Below, one piece after another: positions 59,886 to 64,000 of a DNA stretch of 64,000 bases; position 1 is the stretch's first letter; every line of letters starts with the position of its first letter. Made by a program: the position numbers and the translations under genes. Origin of the DNA: Hymenobacter metallicola (GTDB lineage: Bacteria; Bacteroidota; Bacteroidia; Cytophagales; Hymenobacteraceae); NCBI RefSeq assembly GCF_004745645.1, contig NZ_SRMB01000003.1, forward strand, positions 558,001 through 622,000, written 5' to 3'. Below the pieces are notes generated by a model. The model ran no database searches and had not been told where the DNA came from. It was given only the letters and a program-made list of their open reading frames with translations.

Positions 59886-60983
59886 CTAGCCCTCGGCCCA
59901 GCGGTAGCGCCGCTCCTTCCACAAAATCAGGCTGGGCCAGGCCGTGTAGCCCAGCACCGCCAGCGACATAGCCAGCAGGTACACGTCGTAGAGCAGCAGT
60001 ACGCCCAGGTTTTCGCGGTGCCCGGCCTGCCGCAGCGTAATAGCCAGGAATAACGTCTGGCACAACAGCTTCGCCCCGTACAAAGCCCCGATTAGTTCCA
60101 GGGGCAGCAGGCCTGGCCAGCCCAGCACGGTGTAGAAAAAGCCGTAGGAGCTAAACAACAGGCCCAACTGCCAGGGCAGGCGCACGGCGCCCTTCATCCA
60201 CCGTTTGCGCTGGTGCAGCAAGTGGCGCACCGTGGGCTGCGGTACCGATATGCCCAGGGCCTTGGGCGTAATGATGTTGCGGTAGCCCCAGCCCTGATTG
60301 ACAATCTGCTCAAAGAGCTGCAAGTCTTCCGTGATGCTGAAAGCCAGCGCCTCGTAGCCGCCAATCGACTCGTAGGCCGCCCGCGTCACAAGCATATTGT
60401 TGCCGACGGCCGTAATGGGCAGGCCCCGGTCGGTGAGGACCCGAATGACGTTGAGGCCGAAAAGCCAGTCGAGGCCCTGCAGGCGGCCAAACAGGTTGCC
60501 GCCGGCCGTGGTAATGCCCGTCACGACGCCCACGCCTTCGGGAGCCGCCGCCAGCATGGTTTGCACCCAGTCGGGGGCCAGGGCCATGTCGGCGTCGGTG
60601 ATGAGGAAGGTATCGGCGGTGGCGGCCCGGCACAGGTGGGCCAGCACGTTGCTTTTGCCCCGGGCCGTGCCCAGCTTCTGCCGGATGGGCAAAAGCCGGA
60701 ACTGGGGCTTGTCGGCAATGAAGCGCTGCACGACGGCCATGGTATTGTCGGTGGAAGCGTCGTCGCCGATCAGGATTTCGAGCTGCTCGGCCGGGTAGTT
60801 AAGTTTAGACAAGGCCCGCAGGCACCGTTCGATGGTGGCTTCCTCGTTGCGGGCCGCAATCAGAATACTAACCCGGGGGAAAGAAGTGAGCGTCGGTAGG
60901 GCGGGGCGGGGCCAGATCAGCAGCAACAACATCAGGAGGTAGATACCGAAGAAGGCGCTGAAGAAAATGGCGGCAAACAGCAT
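59886..60983 (-). CDS. Family 2 glycosyltransferase, membrane-bound
   Basis: Start at ATG 60983 (MLFAAIFFSAFFGIYLLMLLLLIW); the frame continues to 61079 only via TTG codons. The 365-residue protein has an N-terminal membrane helix and then the GT2 fold: ILIAARNEEATIERCL, GDDASTDNTM, a DxD-type FLITDADMAL (about 125), TEDLQLFEQI and the acceptor-site motif QRKRW (about 256). C-terminal membrane helices (about 265-350) suggest a lipid-linked or polysaccharide-forming enzyme such as a ceramide or carotenoid glycosyltransferase. Donor and acceptor are unknown. Confidence 0.9.
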   Translation of the reverse strand: MLFAAIFFSAFFGIYLLMLLLLIWPRPALPTLTSFPRVSILIAARNEEATIERCLRALSKLNYPAEQLEILIGDDASTDNTMAVVQRFIADKPQFRLLPIRQKLGTARGKSNVLAHLCRAATADTFLITDADMALAPDWVQTMLAAAPEGVGVVTGITTAGGNLFGRLQGLDWLFGLNVIRVLTDRGLPITAVGNNMLVTRAAYESIGGYEALAFSITEDLQLFEQIVNQGWGYRNIITPKALGISVPQPTVRHLLHQRKRWMKGAVRLPWQLGLLFSSYGFFYTVLGWPGLLPLELIGALYGAKLLCQTLFLAITLRQAGHRENLGVLLLYDVYLLAMSLAVLGYTAWPSLILWKERRYRWAEG

Positions 60984-61157
60984 AGAGAAACCCGTGAATG
61001 AAATAAGAACGACCGGGCCAAGAGTCAGCAAGCCTGCCCGCAACAGTAGGTTATTGCATACGGCGGGGGATAGGTGCAACGTTGCACCGATAAGTGCTGA
61101 TTCGTGCGGCGCAAATACGGATTCATGCCGGATAGCTTGACGGGAACGGGCATGAAA

Positions 61158-61185
61158 AAAGCCTCCCCCGTTCCCGAGAGAGGCT
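61158..61185 (-). terminator. Terminator of the MFS gene
   Basis: AAGCCTC / GAGGCTT stem with a GC-rich loop and a run of six T on the minus strand, 20 bases past the MFS stop. Confidence 0.65.
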
Positions 61186-61205
61186 TCTTGCGGTAGCTCC
61201 GGATG

Positions 61206-62834
61206 TTAGGTGCGCGGCACCGAGGCGGTGGGCGTGTCGTAGCCCGGCGAGTTCTCCACGTGGACGCTGGGGTGCACGTCGTCGTTGTCTTTCACCCAGA
61301 GGGTAAACAAGCCGGCGGCTATCATGGAAGCCCCGCCCAAGGCAATCGTATTCAGAGTATTGCCCTGAAACAAGTGCATGGTAGCCCAGCCCAGAATGGT
61401 GGCGGCTACAATCTGGGGAATCACGATAAAGAAATTGAACACGCCCATGTAGTAGCCCATGCGGTTGGCCGGCAACGACCCGGCCAGGATGGCGTAGGGC
61501 ATACTCAGGATGCTGGCCCAGGCCACGCCCACCATGGCCATCGACACCATGATGAAACTGGGGTCGGAGATAAACTTCAAGGAGAGCAGGCCCAGACCCC
61601 CAATCAGCAAGCACAGCATGTGGGTGCGGCGGCGGCTGGTGCGGGCCGCAATCAGCGGGATGATGAAGGCAAAGACGGCCGCCACCCCGTTGCGCACCGA
61701 CGAGGCCAGGCTCAGCCAGTCGGCTCCGTCGTTGTACTGCTGCTGCACCCGCTGCAGCTCCACTTTGTCTTCGTATTCGGGCTGGGCATGGCTCAGGTAG
61801 TAGTTGGCCATGTTGATGGTGATGATCTTGTCGGCTTGGTTGGTCTGGAACTGATTGATTTCCTTGATGTCGCTTTGCAGGGCGGTCAGTTCCTTTTTCG
61901 CCTTCTCGTCGGTGGCCCGGCCGGCTTCGGCCCCGATAAACCCGGCTACCCGGCTATAGAGGCCGCTATCCACCTTCATGTTGTAGATGTTGCTGGTCAC
62001 GGCGTTGGTGGAATAAATCCACATCGAGAACAAGGCAAACCAGGTGAAGAACTGCACGATGGCCAGCTGCCGCATGGCCGTGGGCATGTGGAAAATACCC
62101 ATAAACGACTCCTTGATACCGTCCAGAATGCCGACCTGGGCATTCTCGCGCCGGAACTCCTCCATATCGGCGGGCGGCGTTTCGGTGGAGGTGAATACGG
62201 TGTAGAGCACGGCCAGAATAAAGGCCACCCCGCCGGCGTAGAAAGCCCACTTCACCGACGGCGGAATCTCGCCGCTCGGGGCCGTATTGCTCAGATGAAA
62301 CCAGTTGTTGAAAATCCAGGGCAGGGCCGCCGCAATGACCGAGCCCACCCCGATGAAGAAGCTCTGCATGGCAAAGCCGCTGGTGCGCTGTTCGCTGGGC
62401 AGCTTGTCGCCAACGAAGGCCCGGAACGGCTCCATGCTAATGTTGATGCTGGCGTCCAGGATCCAGAGCATGCCGCCGGCCATCCACAAGGCCGAGGAGT
62501 TGGGCATTACAAACAAGGCCAGCGTGGCGAGAATAGCCCCGATGGCGAAGAACGGCCGCCGCCGGCCCCAGCGCGGGTGCCAGGTCCGGTCGGAGAAGTA
62601 GCCGATGATGGGCTGCACCACGAGGCCGGTAAGCGGCGCGGCAATCCACAGAATCGGAATATCGTCCTTGTTGGCGCCCAGCGTTTCGAAGATGCGGCTC
62701 ACGTTGGAGTTCTGCAGCTCAAAGCCAAACTGAATGCCCAGAAAGCCGAAGCTCATGTTCCAGATTTGCCAGAAGCTCAGGCGGGGTTTTTGGCGGGTGT
62801 CGGTGGTCGACGAAGCCGCTACGCTGGTTGCCAT
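61206..62834 (-). CDS. MFS sugar transporter (SUC/GPH-like)
   Basis: A 542-residue 12-helix transporter. The N-terminal helices and loop match the sucrose/maltose-type MFS pattern, notably MSFGFLGIQFGFELQNSNVSRI and VQPIIGYFSDRTWHPRWGRRRPF. A long hydrophilic loop lies mid-protein (about 285-365). Next to it is an alpha-amylase of family GH13, so it most likely imports maltose or other glucosides. The 62-base intergenic space suggests co-transcription with the GH13 gene. Confidence 0.88.
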   Translation of the reverse strand: MATSVAASSTTDTRQKPRLSFWQIWNMSFGFLGIQFGFELQNSNVSRIFETLGANKDDIPILWIAAPLTGLVVQPIIGYFSDRTWHPRWGRRRPFFAIGAILATLALFVMPNSSALWMAGGMLWILDASINISMEPFRAFVGDKLPSEQRTSGFAMQSFFIGVGSVIAAALPWIFNNWFHLSNTAPSGEIPPSVKWAFYAGGVAFILAVLYTVFTSTETPPADMEEFRRENAQVGILDGIKESFMGIFHMPTAMRQLAIVQFFTWFALFSMWIYSTNAVTSNIYNMKVDSGLYSRVAGFIGAEAGRATDEKAKKELTALQSDIKEINQFQTNQADKIITINMANYYLSHAQPEYEDKVELQRVQQQYNDGADWLSLASSVRNGVAAVFAFIIPLIAARTSRRRTHMLCLLIGGLGLLSLKFISDPSFIMVSMAMVGVAWASILSMPYAILAGSLPANRMGYYMGVFNFFIVIPQIVAATILGWATMHLFQGNTLNTIALGGASMIAAGLFTLWVKDNDDVHPSVHVENSPGYDTPTASVPRT

Positions 62835-62886
62835 CAGAAGGGGAATTTTAAGGGGGGAGAAAAGGAGTAGGCTGGGCGGTTTGGGG

Positions 62887-64000
62887 TTATTCCTTGGCCT
62901 TGATTTCGAACACGTAGGCGCTTAGGGGCGTGAGCGTGATGGTCAGGTTTTCGGTGGCCGGAGCGTTGTTGAGCAGGTCGGTATAGGTATACACCCGGTT
63001 GGGGTCGAGGCTCATGGCCTTCATGGCTTCCTTGGAAATCGTGATTTTGGGCGTCAGGGTCACGTCCTTGCTGAAGTTGGCCACGATGAGGAGCTTCTGC
63101 TTGTCGGTGTAGCGCAGGTAGGTGTACACGCGGCGCTGGTCGTAGTTTTTGCCCAGGTTGTTGGCGTCCTGCAGCTCGTAGAACTTACCCCGCCGGATGG
63201 CCTCGCTCGTGCTGGTCAGGTTGAGCAGGCGGGAGTAGAAGTCGCGCAGCTGCTTCTGGCCGCCGTCGAGCTTGCCGCCGTCAAACTTGCCCCCGTTCAT
63301 CCATTTCTGATGCTCGGGCACGCCCCAGTAGTCGAAAATAGTAGTGCGGCCGTCGGCCCCGCTGAAGCCCTCCGAGCCATTGGCCGGCTCGCCTACCTCC
63401 TGCCCAAAGTACACCATTACCGGGCCCGAGCCCAGCGTGGCCGACACCGTCATGGCCGGAATAGCGGTGCGCGGGTCGCCGGCAAAGTCCTTGGAGGCAA
63501 TGCGCTGCTCGTCGTGGTTTTCCAGGAAGCGCAGCATGCGGGAGCCAAAGCCCCGGCTTTCCTCGCTCCAGACCTTGGTAATGTCCTCGGTGTTGCCGCC
63601 CCCGGTCATCAGGCGGCGCAGGCCGTCGTAGAGGCCCACTTTGTCGTAGAGGTAGTCGAACTTGCCCTTCTCCAGGTAGTTGCGGTATTCCTTGGGATTG
63701 TAGGCTTCGCCCATGAAGATGATGCTGGGCTTGACCTTTTTCACCTCCGGAATCACCCAGGCCCAGAACTCGGTGGGCACCATCTCGACCATGTCGCAGC
63801 GGAAGCCGTCGACGTCCTTCTGGGCCCAGTACACCAGGATGTCGCGCATCTTAAGCCAGGTGTCGGGCATGGGCTCGAAGTAGGTTTTGCGGCCGTTCTG
63901 GTAGTCCACGCCGTAGTTGAGCTTCACGGTTTCGTACCAGTCGTCCACCTTGGGCGCTTCCGAAAACACGTCGTTGCCGCTGGCTTTGGCGGGGGTTTCC
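62887..64000 (-). CDS. GH13 alpha-amylase-family glycosidase (5' end outside window)
   Basis: The frame runs to the right edge; about 371 C-terminal residues are visible, of an enzyme of probably 550-650. Catalytic residues are in place: nucleophile Asp in GFRCDMVEM, acid/base Glu in IFMGEAYNP, and Asp in FLENHDEQR. The C-terminal beta domain ends LTITLTPLSAYVFEIKAKE. It would hydrolyse alpha-1,4-glucans. Its gene lies directly upstream of the MFS transporter, pointing to a maltodextrin-use locus; nothing else of it is in the window. Confidence 0.9.
   Translation of the reverse strand, partial: ETPAKASGNDVFSEAPKVDDWYETVKLNYGVDYQNGRKTYFEPMPDTWLKMRDILVYWAQKDVDGFRCDMVEMVPTEFWAWVIPEVKKVKPSIIFMGEAYNPKEYRNYLEKGKFDYLYDKVGLYDGLRRLMTGGGNTEDITKVWSEESRGFGSRMLRFLENHDEQRIASKDFAGDPRTAIPAMTVSATLGSGPVMVYFGQEVGEPANGSEGFSGADGRTTIFDYWGVPEHQKWMNGGKFDGGKLDGGQKQLRDFYSRLLNLTSTSEAIRRGKFYELQDANNLGKNYDQRRVYTYLRYTDKQKLLIVANFSKDVTLTPKITISKEAMKAMSLDPNRVYTYTDLLNNAPATENLTITLTPLSAYVFEIKAKE

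Noticed and set aside
1..64000. CRISPR arrays, insertion sequences, rRNA and tRNA genes
   Set aside because: No direct-repeat/spacer pattern, transposase frame, or cloverleaf sequence was recognised on reading both strands.

Overview
The window reads as a chromosome segment of a GC-rich Bacteroidota, most likely of the Hymenobacter/Cytophagales group. Supporting signs are a degenerate-zinc-finger TraR/DksA protein, a DUF4175 protein, Bacteroidota-type -7 promoter boxes (TAnnTTTG), a single-chain glycyl-tRNA synthetase, a long eukaryote-like IleRS, and lipoprotein/SbsA-Ig architecture. No rRNA, tRNA, insertion sequence or CRISPR array was found.

Layout. 1-11.2 kb is almost all minus-strand housekeeping: a TPR protein (cut by the window edge), PpiD-like foldase, a coaX - outer-membrane protein - lptC - small membrane protein operon, an RluB-type pseudouridine synthase with a very long Arg/Gly tail, a TraR/DksA protein, ribH, a YfgM-like TPR protein and pdhA. 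11.3-13.6 kb carries recF, a DUF721 (DciA-like) gene and a thioesterase on the plus strand. 13.6-15 kb is an AT-richer island: an exact parS sequence inside a 42-bp palindrome, a small HTH gene, and a dense array of 13 TGTAAC boxes in and upstream of that gene. 15-35 kb holds DUF2939, PLDc_N, rhomboid, polyprenyl synthase, RNase R, a fused Opp/Dpp ATPase, an aldo/keto reductase, lspA, ileS, an RND exporter, glyS and a PiT phosphate transporter, with two palindromic REP/MITE-like intergenic elements.

36.4-42 kb is the accessory highlight: a minus-strand cluster that looks like a peptide natural-product (RiPP-like) system. It encodes a protein with an N-terminal polyprenyl-synthase-like domain (DDIQD) and a C-terminal squalene-hopene-cyclase-like alpha-toroid, a translationally coupled PqqD-like/M50 membrane metalloprotease, a MauE-thioredoxin fusion, and three short peptides sharing a leader motif (LFxxxELEQRL). 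Two of these have two-cysteine cores and the third is broken by a one-base frameshift. I do not recognise this combination as a described system.

42.36-42.89 kb is an intergenic cluster of at least 14 DnaA-box matches beside an AT-rich tract, the best candidate for the chromosomal oriC. A second, inverted DnaA-box pair lies at 35.1 kb and parS lies about 29 kb away, both fitting an origin-proximal region. 43-64 kb returns to core genes: an SbsA-Ig lipoprotein, methyltransferase, mnmG, an Ate1-like transferase, ybeY, an RsbW-like ATPase, DUF4175, M16 and M28 peptidases, a glycosyltransferase, and an MFS sugar transporter next to a GH13 amylase cut by the window end.
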